64,000 bases of DNA from contig JAOTOM010004665.1 of assembly GCA_034440615.1 (NCBI GenBank), positions 124,001-188,000 of the forward strand, given 5' to 3'. Below, piece by piece: positions 1 through 12,725 of this stretch (positions are counted from its first letter, which is position 1; the number at the start of each line of letters is the position of its first letter). The translations under genes and the position numbers were made by a program. The notes under the pieces were generated by a model, which made no database searches, had not been told where the DNA came from, and saw only the letters and a list, made by a program, of their open reading frames with translations. This DNA comes from Ashinkailepas kermadecensis. Lineage: Eukaryota > Arthropoda > Thecostraca > Neolepadidae.

Positions 1-639
1 GGACAACATCCACAGATGTCCGGCGCCCATGCTCGCCGCTTCTTCCAGGCTACAGCGGGAGACGAACAGATCGGCGTGCATAAATCCTGCAGCTCTGATG
101 GCAAGCGGCAGCCGGCATTACCTTTATGCGATAGCCCGATCAGCCCCGCGGGGGACGCGTGCTACAGCCGTCAGTTATCCATCGCAGCTCTGCTGCTCCT
201 GTCGCACGAGACCCAACTGCTGAAGCGCTCGGCGGTGGGAGCGGAGGCGACCATTACCGGCGCTCGGGCCGGCCGACCCCGGTCACGAACGGGCCGCTGC
301 CGGGCGCTGCCGCCGGCCCGTCATTATCGACACACGGCGCCGCGCCGCCAGTCCAATCAGCGTGCAGTCATCTCCAGCAGGTGGGCAGGTTGGGTCGGAT
401 CGCGTCCTTGTTAACGCTGCTTGTGCCTCACTATCCGGCCGCCTGCTTTTTTTCAGACTGCCAATCTTCGGCGCACGGGATAGAGTTTCTGCCGGTGACA
501 TTCTCCGGTTCTCGGACGAGGCGCTCTTTGATTCTCAGGTGATACGTCCTCCGGCTCCCGGGTGACTAGGTATCGATCAGGACTGCGCTGCGACGCATGC
601 TCGACATCAGCGCCAGCGGGTGTTGCGATAGCTATTCCG
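1..639. other. Non-repetitive flank, no gene recognised
   Basis: GC-rich sequence with several short overlapping open frames on both strands, none with recognisable domains or balanced codon use. I see no transposon ends, tRNA or splice-supported exon here. Confidence 0.5.
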
Positions 640-1135
640 GTGTCCTGATGGGTGACAGGGTGTCCTGATGGGTGACAGGGTGTACTGATGGGTGACAGGG
701 TGTATTGATGGGTGACAGGGTGCGCTGATGGTTCACAGAGTACATTGATGGTTGACAGGATGTGCTGATTGCTCACAGCGTGTGCTGATGGTGTACCGGG
801 TGTGCTGATGGTGTACCGGGTGTGCTGATGGTGTACCGGGTGTGCTGATGGTTGACAGGGTGTGTTGATGGTTGACAGGGTGTGTTGATGGTTGACAGGG
901 TGTGTTGATGGTGTACCGGGTGTGTTGATGGTGTACCGGGTGTGCTGATGGTGTACCGGGTGTGTTGATGGTTGACAGGGTGTGTTGATGGTTGACAGGG
1001 TGTGTTGATGGTTGACCCAGTGTGCTGATGGATCACAAGGTGAGTATATAGGATTGACAGGTTATGTTGATGGCTGATAGTGCGTGTTGATGGCTCACAG
1101 GGTATGTTGATGATTGACCGGGTGTGTTACAGGGC
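640..1135. repeat. 20-bp minisatellite with block structure
   Basis: About 25 tandem units of roughly TGTGCTGATGGTGTACCGGG. Two unit types (ending GTGTACCGGG or GTTGACAGGG) alternate in blocks of three between about 780 and 1020, giving a 120-bp higher-order pattern. The edges decay into diverged units. Minus-strand open frames here are only the repeat read through. Confidence 0.9.
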
Positions 1136-1254
1136 GGTTCAGTGAGATGATGACTCAGAAGATGTGCTGATGGCCAGGGGCATCACAATGCCTGCTTGTT
1201 TAACTCAATGTCATGCATAAAACAAATGTGATGGAGGACGAAGTCGCATTGAGT

Positions 1255-2040
1255 CCACTCCCGTATATCGGTCCCGTATGTACTCCACTCCCGTATATCG
1301 GTCCCGTATGTACTCCACTCCCGCGTATATCCGCACGCATAGATTTACTCTCGCGTAAATCCGTCCCGTATATAATCTACTCCAGCGTATATGCGTCCCA
1401 TATATATTCTACCCCCTCGTATATCCATTCCGTACATATAGTCTACTTCCGTACATAGTCCACTCCCGCGTATATCGTCTACACCCGTGTATATCCATCC
1501 CGTACATAGTCCACTTCCCCGTATATCCTTCCCGTGTATAGTCCACTTCCGTGTATAACCGTCCCGTATATAGTCCACTCCCGCGTACATCCATCCCGTA
1601 TATAGTCCACTCCCGCGTATATCCGTCCCGTATATAGTCTACACCCTCGTATATCCATCCCGTATATAGTCCACTCCCGCGTACATCCATCCCGTATATA
1701 GTCCACTCCCGCGTACATCCATCCCGTATATAGTCCACTCCCGCGTACATCCATCCCGTATATAGTCCACTCCCGCGTACATCCATCCCGTATATAGTCC
1801 ACTCCCGCGTACATCCATCCCGTATATAGTCCACTCCCGCGTATATCCGTCCCGTATATAGTCTACACCCTCGTATATCCATCCCGTATATAGTCCACTC
1901 CCGTGTATATCCGTCCCGTATATAGCCCACTCCCGTGTATATCCGTCCCGTATATAGCCCACTCCCGTGTATATCCGTTCCGTATATAGCCCACTCCCGT
2001 GTATATCCGTCCCGTATATAGCCCACTCCCGCATATATGC
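1255..2040. repeat. 32-bp minisatellite
   Basis: About 24 units built on CCCGTATATAGTCCACTCCC followed by GCGTACATCCAT, with diverged units at the left end (1255-1560) and near-identical units in the middle (1660-1830). A unit not divisible by three opens several minus-strand frames (YIRDGYTREW-type peptides), which are artefacts. Confidence 0.9.
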
Positions 2041-3152
2041 CACAGAAGTGCATCTGAGCAACTCGGCCCGGTCCGGTCAGGCTTTAAAATTAAAATAACT
2101 TTTCCTTATAGCATTTCAAGTTCTAATTCGTTGACTGGGAATTAAACCAGGCCGAGTGATTTTGATTTTACCTTTGGTTGTACATAGTGCCTTTGACCGT
2201 GATGCTTTCTTAGTTACTGCATTTTTGCTCGAAGACAAGGTTTCCTGCCGGAATTTAGTTGGTGCCAATTGAGCCCACATCGACTTAGGGTCAGTCGGCC
2301 AACCGACGGTTACGTGGTCATGCCATCATGATACGCTCCTGCGTGCTTCGAGACGGGCGACAGCGTGGCTGGTGTCAGTCAGATGGAGGGTGCCGTGCTG
2401 ATCGGTCGTGTGCGGCATACACTGAGCGGACAGTCGGAGACGAGAAGGACCGTGGCGCAGCATGGTACCTGTGCCAATTCGACAATTCAGAATAGTGCAT
2501 TTGAGTTCGACAAACACATCGCCTACTCGGCAGCTGAACCTCATTTCGGCAAGATTACAGCCAATTTAGGCTGCAGTGGATGGCTTTTCGCTGCACATAT
2601 GCCTACATTGGAGGAAGTGCTTTCGCCGTCGGACTGCTCTGCCGGATATTGAACACGCATGTCAAATTTGAGTGCATTATGTGCAGAATCGCCGAAATAG
2701 GATTTACCTATTCATGACATATCTGCACTTTCGGGAAATCGGGAAAAATAAGGTACATATTTGTCGGTCCACAAGTATCCCGTCGCAGAATAGTGCCTGA
2801 TTCTGTGCCTGCAGCAGTGGACCCCTCCCCCCACAGCTGCATCTCACCCTTGTTCGCCCAGTACCACTGACGGCGCCTGATGCTGGCAACAAAAATCACA
2901 ATCGCAAGCAAGTGTAACAATGTTAGATATAATTATACCGTTCGGCCCTCATCGTTAGAATACGCAGTTAATTACGTCGCGTGTCGCGTGAATCATGCCA
3001 CCACTGTTGACGGCCGGCCGGACGCGTCTTAATGCATGTTATGATTTACGGCCGATATCTGAGCCACCGACGACGAACGCGGCGAATGATGACATCAATG
3101 TTATGGGTTATGTTGGCGATCGGAGCCGTACAGCGCTGACTATGCATCCAGA
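2041..3152. other. Unique sequence, no gene recognised
   Basis: Longest open frame is 95 codons (2365-2652, plus), with no recognisable motif. No transposon termini, tRNA or splice-supported exon seen. Confidence 0.4.
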
Positions 3153-3231
3153 CTACATAGGTTAGTTAGTTATTAGAGTTTAGGGGCGCATCGACTGCGT
3201 CGGTCATGCAGCGCCCATCTAGATAGGTTAG
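3153..3231 (-). mobile_element. Ultrashort TSD-flanked element, copy 1
   Basis: The 53-bp core (3166-3218) is flanked by CTACATAGGTTAG (3153-3165) and CTAGATAGGTTAG (3219-3231), which match at 12 of 13 positions. The core reads tail (TTAGTTATTAGAG), then TTTAGGGGCGC, ATCGACTGCGTCGGTCATG and CAGCGCCCAT. GGGCGC and GCGCCC can pair as a hairpin stem. Orientation is inferred by placing the simple tail at the 3' end, as in SINEs, which puts the element on the minus strand. Confidence 0.7.
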
Positions 3232-3945
3232 GAATGTCACTGTCAACTGCAGGCAAGAAAAGCTTATCAATGCTATGGGTTATGCTGGTACCCGAGCCGA
3301 CGGCCGCTGACCAAACGGCGCCCCTGTATCCGGAGTAGATAAGGCCGACATTCCAGTTTACGCCCCCCCGTCTGGACCTATGGCGATCGCATTGGGTGGA
3401 GCCACCAGACCGGGAGTGGGTAGTGGCCGGCCATTATATATATAGTCGGAAGCGACGGTCGAGAAAGAGGAGGCTAAGAGGTCAGAGGAGATTGAGCTCT
3501 CTCGCACGCTAGACTGTTGTCTGTGGTGCTGGTAGTTGAGTCTAAATTAACTGCCAGTACTTATAAACTTTCGGCTTTGCGCTTGTCCATCATACATAAG
3601 TTGGAACGAGCTGTTCGATAATAATTTTTTCCGTCTTCAATTAGTTCAAATATAACGAAAAGTTCCGCTGTACTTTGGAACGGAGTTATCGCGTCGCTGG
3701 TCCTCCAGACTCTTCACGTCGCCAACGAGACCAACTTCACTACACAAGTGACTAAATGAGGCCAAGTTTGCATGATGCAAACTTAATCGCCTGCTGGGAA
3801 TGACACGCGTGCCGCGGTGGTACGGTGTCGGCACTACAGCAGTAATTCCCATAGATTGCTTTGCACAATAGCAAAACTTGCAGATATAACAAAGCCATAT
3901 AGAGTCTTGGTTGGCCAGACATCTGCAGTGTGCTTAGCCTAAATT
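3232..3945. other. Unique sequence, no gene recognised
   Basis: Contains a short TA run at about 3435-3447 and no credible coding frame. Ends at the 5' side of the CR1-like element. Confidence 0.4.
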
Positions 3946-5965
3946 AAGGCTCAGAAAGATGCATTGAAAGTATTTAAGGAAGCTTCAAATATCGTAAATC
4001 TAAGGTCGTATCAAAAAGCTAGAGATGCTGTGAAGCAGAAAACCAGAGCAGCAAAGCGAGCAAAAGAATTGGATTTGGCTAGAAACTGTAATGGGGACAG
4101 TAAAAAGTTCTTTAGTTTCTACAAGCTAAGCAAAGTTTCAAGCACAATTGGTCCACTGGAAGTAAATGGGACTATGTTGAGTGAGGATAGTGAGATGGTT
4201 GAGGAGCTGAGCAAGTAGTTTAAATCAGTGTTTGCATTGGAGGATGTGACTAATCTGCCAACCGTGAACCACAGTTCAGTGACAGGTGATCAGATACACC
4301 ATGTTGATTTCATTGATAGTGATGTTGTTTTCAATTATATCAGGAAAATAAAGCCAAACAAGGCAGCAGGACCTGATGGAATTTATGCCAGGGTATTGCG
4401 GGAAGCTGAAAAGGAACTGGCAATTCCACTTAGTATAATATTTTGTAGATCAGTTTCAGAAATATTAAATTCCAACAGATTGGAAAAGGGCAAATGTAGT
4501 TCCTATTTTCAAGAAAGGAGAAAGAGGAAAAGTTGAAAACTATAGGCCAGTAAGCCTCACATCCCTCGTCTGCAAGATACTGGAATCAATTATCAAGGAT
4601 AGAATAGTTAGTTTTCTGGAAGGAAACAGATTAATTCAAGATACTCAACATGGGTTTAGAAAAGGGCGATCGTGTCTCACAAATCTCTTGTACTTTTTGA
4701 ATTTTGCTACAGAACAATTTGATCAAGGAAATCAGGTTGATGTAGCATATCTTGACTTTAGTAAGGCCTTTGACAAGGTACCCCATAAACGGTTAATGAT
4801 GCAGCTTCAGGTCCATGGTATTGCAGGTAGCATCCTAAAATGGATAGAGTTGTGGCTTTCAGATAGACAGCAGAGAGTGATACTAACTGGTTCAAAGTCA
4901 TCATTGCAAAATGTTCTTAGTGGAGTCCCAGGGGTCCCAGGTCCCAGGGGTCAGCACTGGGACCACTATTGTTCATTATATTTGTAAATAACATTGAATG
5001 TGGCCTAAGCAGTAAGGTTTTGAAATTTGCGGATGATTTGAAGGTCATTAGGGCAATAACAGGGCACAATGAGCAGGTCTTACTGCAGACAGACTTAGAC
5101 GAGCTTGTGAAGTGGTCTGAAAAATGGCAAATGAAGTTTAATTTTGATAAGTGCAAGTCATGCATGTAGGTAGGCAGCATATGAAGGCTCCATACTTGAT
5201 GGGTGGCCAAGTACTATCTGTGACTCAGCAGGAGAAGGACTTAGGTGTTATTTTGAACACACAATTGGGGGCATCAGAACAGACCAAAGAAGCCAGGAAG
5301 AAGGCACTAAGAATGCTTGGGGCAATACATAGGAATGTATCATACAAAAGTGAGGTCATCAGGAAGCTTTACTATGCATATGTCAGGCCACATTTGGAAT
5401 ACTGTGTCCAAGCTTGGTCCCCTAGTTATGAGAAAGATTGTTGGCTTTTAGAGAGAGTACAAAAGAGGGCAGCAAAAATGGTTAATGGTATAGGCAACCT
5501 GACATATGAGGAAAGATTGAAGAACTTGAATATGTTTTCACTTAGATATAGAAGGCTGAGAGGAGATTTCATCGAGGTTTTTAAATTTGTTCATGGTCAG
5601 GAGCAGGGATATCTAAGGGAAATGTTTGAATTTAACGGAAATGATGCAATTAGAGGTCATCAATTCAAAATTAAAGTTAATCACAGCAGGACAAGGTTAA
5701 GACAGTCTTTCTTCACCAACAGGGTAGTAGAACACTGGAACCAGCTGCCAGGAACCATTGTCAGTAGCAACACACTGAACATCTTTAAAAACAGCATAGA
5801 CAATCATTATAAGAATAGGGGGCTTATTTTTCTGTATTTCAGGGAGGGTTCATCGACGGGTTTAGTGGGCAATTGGTTCAGTGTCCAGAGTGCAGCCAAG
5901 AAGGGTCCTTGTGGCTCATAGTTGCACTGGTCTTTTATGTCTTTTATGTTTATGTCTAATATCCA
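3946..5965 (+). pseudogene. CR1-like non-LTR retrotransposon, broken reverse transcriptase ORF
   Basis: This is the 3' part of a CR1-clade LINE: the end of the endonuclease-RT linker, the reverse transcriptase and the C-terminal region. Visible RT blocks in order are KPNKAAGPDG (about 4350), VENYRPVSLTSLVCKILE (about 4530), QHGFRKGRSC (about 4650), YLDFSKAFDKVPHKRL (about 4748) and FADD, the catalytic motif (5026-5037). The tail is LYYAYVRPHLEYCVQAWSP (about 5370). Damage: an in-frame TAG at 4216-4218; a frameshift near 4465; a small GGTCCCAG-type tandem duplication near 4925-4950 that disrupts GVPQGS and shifts frame; and a missing base near 5160 in DKCKVMHVG. The last frame (5151-5921) ends GPCGS. 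It is followed by an octamer-like tail (TTTTATGTC repeats, 5933-5962), typical of CR1 3' ends. The element is 5' truncated and cannot make a functional protein. Confidence 0.92.
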
Positions 5966-6718
5966 CAGAGAGTATGAGGATATAAAGCTAAACATCATGC
6001 AAGTCCACGATGGATTTGGACTTCGCACTGGTCATATTTTGCCGGTTAACCGTATGAATGATCTAGATATCGTGTATAATACCATGTTATGTTCGACGTA
6101 TTCCCAACATGTCCCCGATTCCGATGGTAGAGGAATGAGTAGATGGAACCCTATAAAACATTTAGAAATATCCCAACATTTTCATTACAACTGTGGTTAT
6201 CAACTGTGGTTATCACTACAACTGTGGTTATCAAGATCAGTTCATGTCGTAGCTATGCTTGCGGATTACAACTCAAAGCATGCAATAGCGTGATATGCAT
6301 TTCGGGAGATATACACGATGGGAAGTTGTTGGATATCCTATGGCTTATCTTTTCCCTTCAACACAATGACTCACAAGAAAACAACAGGTTCATATCACAA
6401 ATTCTATATGCAAGTGAACTTCAGCACATCCAGTTTTGTACACAGTCCGTGCCTGATGGTGCAGCAAAAATTGTCAAAAATCGGAGAAGTTCTATATGTT
6501 GTCAAGTTTCGTATGGTTTCCTAGCAATGAAGCCAATATTTACACGGGCGTGGCAAAAAAAGACAATGCAAGAGGAGGTCAAGGGCATCGAGTTGACAAT
6601 ATTGCAGTAAGTAGCTAAGGTTTAAACTTGTGGAAATGGAAATGCTTGCTGCCCAAGTCATCAACTGAATTATTCAACCCTGCCCGTGATTTCACGGCTA
6701 AGAGAGACGCAGAACTTC
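5966..6718. other. Unique AT-rich sequence, no gene recognised
   Basis: Includes a short duplicated CAACTGTGGTTAT word (6189-6232). Open frames up to 155 codons lack recognisable motifs. Confidence 0.4.
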
Positions 6719-6908
6719 AAACAGGAAACTGGTTGGTTGGTTATTGGTTTTACGACACGTCGACCGTTGAGTCATATAGCGTCGCCAATCTCTCACGCCG
6801 ATTGGTCGCGGGCGAAGAGTAGCGACAGGGGAGATTCGAACCCACAATCTTTCGATTGCGAGACGAGCATCTTACCCCGAGACCACTCGTCCCCAAACAG
6901 GAAACTGG
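6719..6908 (-). mobile_element. tRNA-Val-derived SINE, full copy with perfect TSD
   Basis: The 162-bp element (6733-6894) is bounded by a perfect 14-bp duplication AAACAGGAAACTGG (6719-6732 and 6895-6908). Read on the minus strand, it begins with a tRNA-like head. An A-box-like GAGTGGTCTCGGGGTAAG is followed by a B box GGGTTCGAATC, and the order of words resembles tRNA-Val. Then come an unrelated body and a short (AACC)n tail at the 3' end. The 28143-28307 copy is the same family, with CAC in the anticodon position; this copy has CGC. Mobilised by a LINE in trans by analogy with known SINEs; the partner is not identified. Confidence 0.9.
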
Positions 6909-7815
6909 AAATTGAACTTTAATATGAAACGTTTGATAACCTGGTAAAACTTGTCTTGCGCCAGGCCACACACTTTGCTGGAATTACAAGGATGGGTAAA
7001 ACACGGGACTTCTCACCAATACTCTGACGTGTATTTTTTCTCAAAATCTTGAAAGCATTCAACAATTGACACAAGCATTGCATCAGACTTCTCACACATT
7101 GTTGCTTTTTACAGAGTGCTCGACACTTCACCCGCTCCTCGTCTCTCACCTGCAAGTCCAACAGACCGGCGTCACAGCAGGGCAAACCAGGTCACATGTT
7201 AATCGATCCAAAGTCACAGATCCTTGACTTTATGTCGTTTGCCAAAGAATACACACGGTAAGTGTGCAGTAAGTAGCAATAAGTGTTGATGAAGCACGCG
7301 CGTTTTTCGATCATGTTTCTGACATGCTGCCCACCGGATATGCCTTCCGAAGTGCAACTGTTTTGCGATGAAAATATCAAGAGAAGCGTCTACTGGTAGC
7401 AATCGCAATAGCAATATCAAGTTTTACCCTTCTACATATACTACATGGAACGATGAGCGACCAAAAATAGCGATGCTCCACCAGTATAGGCAACATCAAC
7501 GCCCATATATGTCCCCACCCGATGCCCCCATTGTCTCCACGCAACGGACAACAGAACGCGAGCGTGTAATCAGAGACTGCCGTGGCTTGGCTAGTATCTA
7601 CTCAGCGTCTCAGCAACAACAATTACCAGAACAGATCAGCACCAGCAATCAAATCGGATGTGCTGGACTGATGCAAGGGTCGCCCTTATTTCCCGACACC
7701 GCTCCTGACTCAGTTGGGCCGAACTGACGTGAACCACAACACGGACGCCCACACGCGTCGCCACCACTAACTGGCAAATTGCTTCGGTGGGTTGATGGCC
7801 TTCAGCACCCGTCAA
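6909..7815. other. Unique sequence, no gene recognised
   Basis: Scattered frames of 60-120 codons, none with recognisable motifs. The 119-codon plus frame (7368-7727) is Ser/Gln/Pro-rich and unsupported. Confidence 0.4.
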
Positions 7816-7878
7816 CGAAGAGACGCCCCGGACGTGTGAAGAGACGCCCCGGACGTGTGAAGAGACGCCCCGGACGCA
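7816..7878. repeat. 21-bp repeat, three copies
   Basis: Three adjacent copies of GAAGAGACGCCCCGGACGTG plus T. Confidence 0.9.
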
Positions 7879-8539
7879 AACATCCCCTCGGCTGTTGAGT
7901 CTAACCACGTAATTATCTCGAGCTGCGTGGACATGGTAATTTCTTCCCGAAGGGAGATGTAATCTGTGCTTATTGGACAATTCGCGGACATCGTAAATTA
8001 TGCCATTTATTTATCGAAATATTGGCTCCTGTTGTTGTGAAATTTCAATCATACAGAATGTAATGCAGAGTGCCGTTGAAGGCAAACCAGATGAACACAG
8101 ATTTGAATTGTGTGATGTTTCAGGCGTAGTTTGGTCAATATAGCGTTGATGTATCTTGAGACGAGCGTGTGATACCCTCGTTCAGTCTATTTGAGTAACT
8201 GGATGCGAATAGCCTGCTTAAGGGCACGGAGTGTGGATTAATTTTGTATACTTACACGTAACGAATTCCATCGTGGCATTACGTCGTTAATAATGAGTGC
8301 TTGAAAGCATTGTGCAGTGCAGCACTTGTGCCAAGTGTGCAACAAAGGCCTGTGCGCAGCGTTCCGAAGTGCTCGAAAGGTTCATTTCGCACGAGTTAAA
8401 GACTCGAGTTGGCTAACATTTCCTGCCATGTGTACTTTGAATCTCTAATCTTGTAGAAGAAGTCGATATTCATTGTGCGGCAGATTTTTAGCGCTTCTAG
8501 TGTAAGTTCGGAACAAAAGCTATCGATGGCTGATTATCA
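7879..8539. other. Unique sequence, no gene recognised
   Basis: AT-richer sequence leading into the 3' side of the minus-strand LINE fragment. It could include decayed LINE 3' sequence, but I cannot show that. Confidence 0.35.
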
Positions 8540-9490
8540 GGGTGCACCCGTTATTAAACTGGTGGCTTTAGTCTGCAGTCTTTCTGGCCTCTTCGAGTCA
8601 GTTATTGTCAAATGGCTATCATAAACTGCATCGAAATGGTCCAATGTTGGTGGAATATACATTTTGTAGTGATATAGAGCGGTACGACGTATATATTTGA
8701 ACACCGAGTAAAGTTATCCAATTGAGTTTTGAACTCTGGATATTGTGCTATTTTTGTTCTCGTGAATTCTTAGGTCTGTGGAAAATCCCAAACCTAGGTG
8801 GGTGTGTTCACTAAGGAGTGGAATAGAGGAAGACTTATAGGGTTGAGTGGAAGGTATTTGTTGAGGTTCTGTAGCAAATGTTCGCTCCACAGTTCTCTTA
8901 GCGTTTAATGCTGTACACCACAATCTTGTATGCTCTATGATATTACCGGGGTCATCTTGTAATGAGAGGTTTGCACGAATTGCATAAGATTCATGTTTGA
9001 GAAATAATGCCGCATTATTAGCAACGATAAGTATCTGGTTTGTTCTTGCAAAATTAAAATCGTTCCGTAACATTAATGCTACAAGTGGGCCCAAAACTGG
9101 TCACTGTGGGACACCAGCACCAAAGCGCCTTCGGATGATTATCACATTATTTAATCACATCGTTGTCCCTTGAGCAAATGTGAGGTCATCCATTGTAGCA
9201 GCGGTCCTGTAGTGCTGAAATGGTGTTTATGTTCGGACGTAAGTTCTTCGTGCCATACTTTATTGGAGTATTTTGAGACATACAAGTATACAATCGTAAA
9301 GGCAAGTCTACAATTGGGAGCTCGGCATAACTGGTGGGTTAGGCAGATAAGCTGAAGTTGTGTGCTATGCTTAGGTCTATAACTCCGCATGCCAGTGAGA
9401 AGCTCGCTGGCAGCTGAGTGTTTGGATATATGTTGGAAGCCAAAACAGTCTTAGTACTCTTGACAAACACGAAGTATGCTTATTAATACA
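8540..9490 (-). pseudogene. Decayed Crack/Jockey-like LINE reverse transcriptase fragment
   Basis: Minus-strand frames line up piece by piece with the better preserved LINE at 39.5-41 kb. ISIL near 9480 matches the PISIL block. RSYRPKHSTQLQLICLTHQL (9330-9390) matches the QSGYRRSHSAEKQLLYLTHN block. VYLYVSKYSNKVWHEEL matches IYLDISRYFDKIWHEGL. GPLVALM (about 9090) matches GPLLSLM. LYSVFKYIRR and HFDAVYDSHLTITDSKR (about 8590-8710) match the LYPIAKYIPR and HFDYCDAIYDGQITIQDATR region. The catalytic F-x-D-D block reads VANN, so the copy is dead. Stops and frame changes separate the pieces. Ends are approximate. Confidence 0.75.
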
Positions 9491-9705
9491 TAGCGTGTAT
9501 ACAGTTCGTACCTAACATGGTCCATGGATTCTACTATAACCATGCCAGCCACGCGTGAACGCTTTAGGGCCAGATCAGGTTGCTCAGGCCAGGCCAGGTC
9601 GGGTCGGGACAGAGTGCGGCGCGTTGCTCCTCGGTCTGGCACGGCCGGAACGTCGGCCTTGCACGGACCACCAGATCGATATTGGCCGGTGGCGGAGCGG
9701 GATGT
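9491..9705. other. Short unique spacer
   Basis: Leads from the LINE fragment into the G-rich array. No gene seen. Confidence 0.4.
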
Positions 9706-11290
9706 GGTGCCGAGTCGGCCGGCCGAGCCTACCTGGCCACCGCCACTGGACCGGTACACACTCATCCTGTCCGTCCTGGTGTGTGTGTGTGGGGGGGGGG
9801 CGAGTCTGCCGGCCGAGCCTACCTGGCCACCGCTACTGGACCGGTACACACTCATCTTGTCCGTCCTGGTGTGTGTGTGTGGGGGGGGGGGGGGCGAGTC
9901 TGCCGGCCGAGCCTACCTGGCCACCGCTACTGGACCGGTACACACTCGTCTTGTCCGTCCTGGTGTGTGTGTGTGTGGGGGTGTGGGGGGCGAGTCTGCC
10001 GGCCGAGCCTACCTGGCCACCGCCACTGGACCGGTACACACTCATCCTGTCCGTCCTGGTGTGTGTGGGGGGGGCGAGTCTGCCGGCCGAGCCTACCTGG
10101 CCACCGCTACTGGACCGGTACACACTCATCTTGTCCGTCCTGGTGTGTGTGTGTGGGGGTGGGGGGCGAGTCTGCCGGCCGAGCCTACCTGGCCACCGCT
10201 ACTGGACCGGTACACACTCGTCTTGTCCGTCCTGGTGTGTGTGTGTGGGGGGGGGGGGCGAGTCTGCCGGCCGAGCCTACCTGGCCACCGCCACTGGACC
10301 GGTACACACTCATCCTGTCCGTCCTGGTGTGTGTGGTGGGGGGGCGAGTCTGCCGGCCGAGCCTACCTGGCCACCGCCACTGGACCGGTACACACTCATC
10401 CTGTCCGTCCTGGTGTGTGTGTGTGGGGGGGCGAGTCTGCCGGCCGAGCCTACCTGGCCACCGCCACTGGACCGGTACACACTCATCCTGTCCGTCCTGG
10501 TTGTGTGTGTGGGGGGGCGAGTCTGCCGGCCGAGCCTACCTGGCCACCGCCACTGGACCGGTACACACTCATCCTGTCCGTCCTGGTGTGTGTGTGGGGG
10601 GGCGAGTCTGCCGGCCGAGCCTACCTGGCCACCGCTACTGGACCGGTACACACTCGTCTTGTCCGTCCTGGTGTGTGTGTGTGGGGGGCGAGTCTGCCGG
10701 CCGAGCCTACCTGGCCACCGCTACTGGACCGGTACACACTCATCCTGTCCGTCCTGGTGTGTGTGGGGGGCGAGTCTGCCGGCCGAGCCTACCTGGCCAC
10801 CGCCACTGGACCGGTACACACTCATCCTGTCCGTCCTGGTGTGTGTGTGTGGGGGGGCGAGTCTGCCGGCCGAGCCTACCTGGCCACCGCTACTGGACCG
10901 GTACACACTCATCCTGTCCGTCCTGGTGTGTGTGTGTGGGGGTGGGGGGGGGCGAGTCTGCCGGCCGAGCCTACCTGGCCACCGCCACTGGACCGGTACA
11001 CACTCATCCTGTCCGTCCTGGTGTGTGTGTGTGGGGGGGGGGGCGAGTCTGCCGGCCGAGCCTACCTGGCCACCGCTACTGGACCGGTACACACTCATCT
11101 TGTCCGTCCTGGTGTGTGTGTGGGGGGGGGCGAGTCGGCCGGCCGAGCCTACCTGGCCACCGCCACTGGACCGGTACACACTCATCTTGTCCATCCTGGT
11201 GGTGGAGGAGGAGGGGGGGGCGCGTCGACCGGCCAAGCCAGCAGGCCTACCTGGCCACGGCCACCGGGCCAGCACACACTCATCCTGTCC
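9706..11290. repeat. 83-97 bp minisatellite with GT/poly-G tracts
   Basis: About 18 tandem units. A constant core runs GCGAGTCTGCCGGCCGAGCC, TACCTGGCCACCGCYACTGG, ACCGGTACACACTCRTCYTG, TCCGTCCTGG, then a variable (GT)n followed by G6-G12. Unit length varies mainly through the GT and G tracts. All three plus frames stay open for about 580-616 codons, purely because the unit lacks stops. The last unit (11200-11290) is diverged. Confidence 0.95.
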
Positions 11291-12235
11291 GTCCTAGAGG
11301 GAAAGGCGTCACCATTGTCCACTAAGCGTACGCCACGACGCACAACGCATTGGCTGATAACTCGTCACCAATGAGGACGGCGTATCCTCTAAATGGCGAC
11401 GCTTCTCTTCGGCAGCCGTGTTCTCCCCCATTGCAGGCAACACGCCCCTCATTGCATTCGCATTCTGCCAAATTACAGGCTTGTTTTCCATTGCTGCCGT
11501 GCTCTCCCCCATTGCAGCCGTGTTCTCTACCAGTGGCAGGAGGGGGCATGAGATGTGGTAGCGGTGGCCGGAGGGGGGGGACACGGGACGTGGCGTCGGC
11601 GGCGGGATATGGCGGCGACAGCGGGAGGGGCACGTGATGTGGCATCAGTGGCGTCGCTCCAGCGCCAGCGTAAACGGAGCAGTGCGCCACATCGGTGGAG
11701 CGTGTCTTGCAACAGCAGGTGCAGCCGGGACACGGATGGCGAGCACACCTCGCGCCCGGGCCGCGGGAGGCCGCAGAGTCAGCTGCGCTGACGGGCTGGT
11801 CTGACGGCGGACCGGCAGATACCGTCAGAGCTGGGCGTCAGAGACGCCCAGCCGCCCAGCACCGGGCCGCCCAGCGCTCCCGGCTCAATAGCCGCCGCGA
11901 GGTCACAGACGCTGCCGAGCTGAAGCCGCAACACTCTGCTATGGGAAACCAACGCGATTCTCGCGCACATGTACGTTGGGACAAAACACAGCGAACAAAC
12001 AATCAGCCGGGGTCGAGATCAACCTGAGACCTAGCAGAGCAGTTGGAGCTGCCCGTGTGGCCTAGCAATGGAAATCAAGCAATCATATCGAAGGAGGCGC
12101 GCTGAAATTGCAATTGCAAAATGTGAGAGAAGCGCCTAACACTGCAATACCGGAGGTTACAGCAGCAATCCTATACTCAGTGCAGTACTTCGCAATGAGA
12201 GCAACTGGGAGAGACGCAAAACACAAGACGAGAGC
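11291..12235. other. GC-rich sequence, no gene recognised
   Basis: Contains imperfect repeats of CTCCCCCATTGCAG (11425-11520) and purine-rich GGCGG words (11550-11640). No supported exon. Confidence 0.4.
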
Positions 12236-12330
12236 GAGAACCACAACTACAACTGCACCAATTGCAACAACTACAGCAACAACTACAACAACAACTACAG
12301 CAGCTACAACAACTACAACCACTACAACTA
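12236..12330. repeat. (ACA/ACT)n trinucleotide tract
   Basis: Imperfect ACAACT/ACAACA trinucleotide repeat on the plus strand. Confidence 0.85.
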
Positions 12331-12398
12331 GACGGAGTTAGTTAGTTGTTTGGGCTTAAGGGCGCGCCGACTACGAGGTCATTTCGCGCCCAACGGAG
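12331..12398 (-). mobile_element. Ultrashort TSD-flanked element, copy 2
   Basis: Core 12338-12391: tail TTAGTTAGTTGTTTGGGC, then TTAAGGGCGCGCCGACTACG, then AGGTCATTTCGCGCCC. Flanks share ACGGAG (12332-12337 and 12393-12398), a short and less certain duplication. Same hairpin stem as the other copies. Confidence 0.6.
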
Positions 12399-12406
12399 AG
12401 ACGGAG

Positions 12407-12712
<306 letters not shown>

Positions 12713-12725
12713 CTTATGTGGAGAA

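Noticed and set aside
9524..11374. Three overlapping plus-strand frames of 580-616 codons
   Set aside because: All three frames are open over the same minisatellite, units differ by frame-breaking G-run changes, and the peptides are pure repeat.
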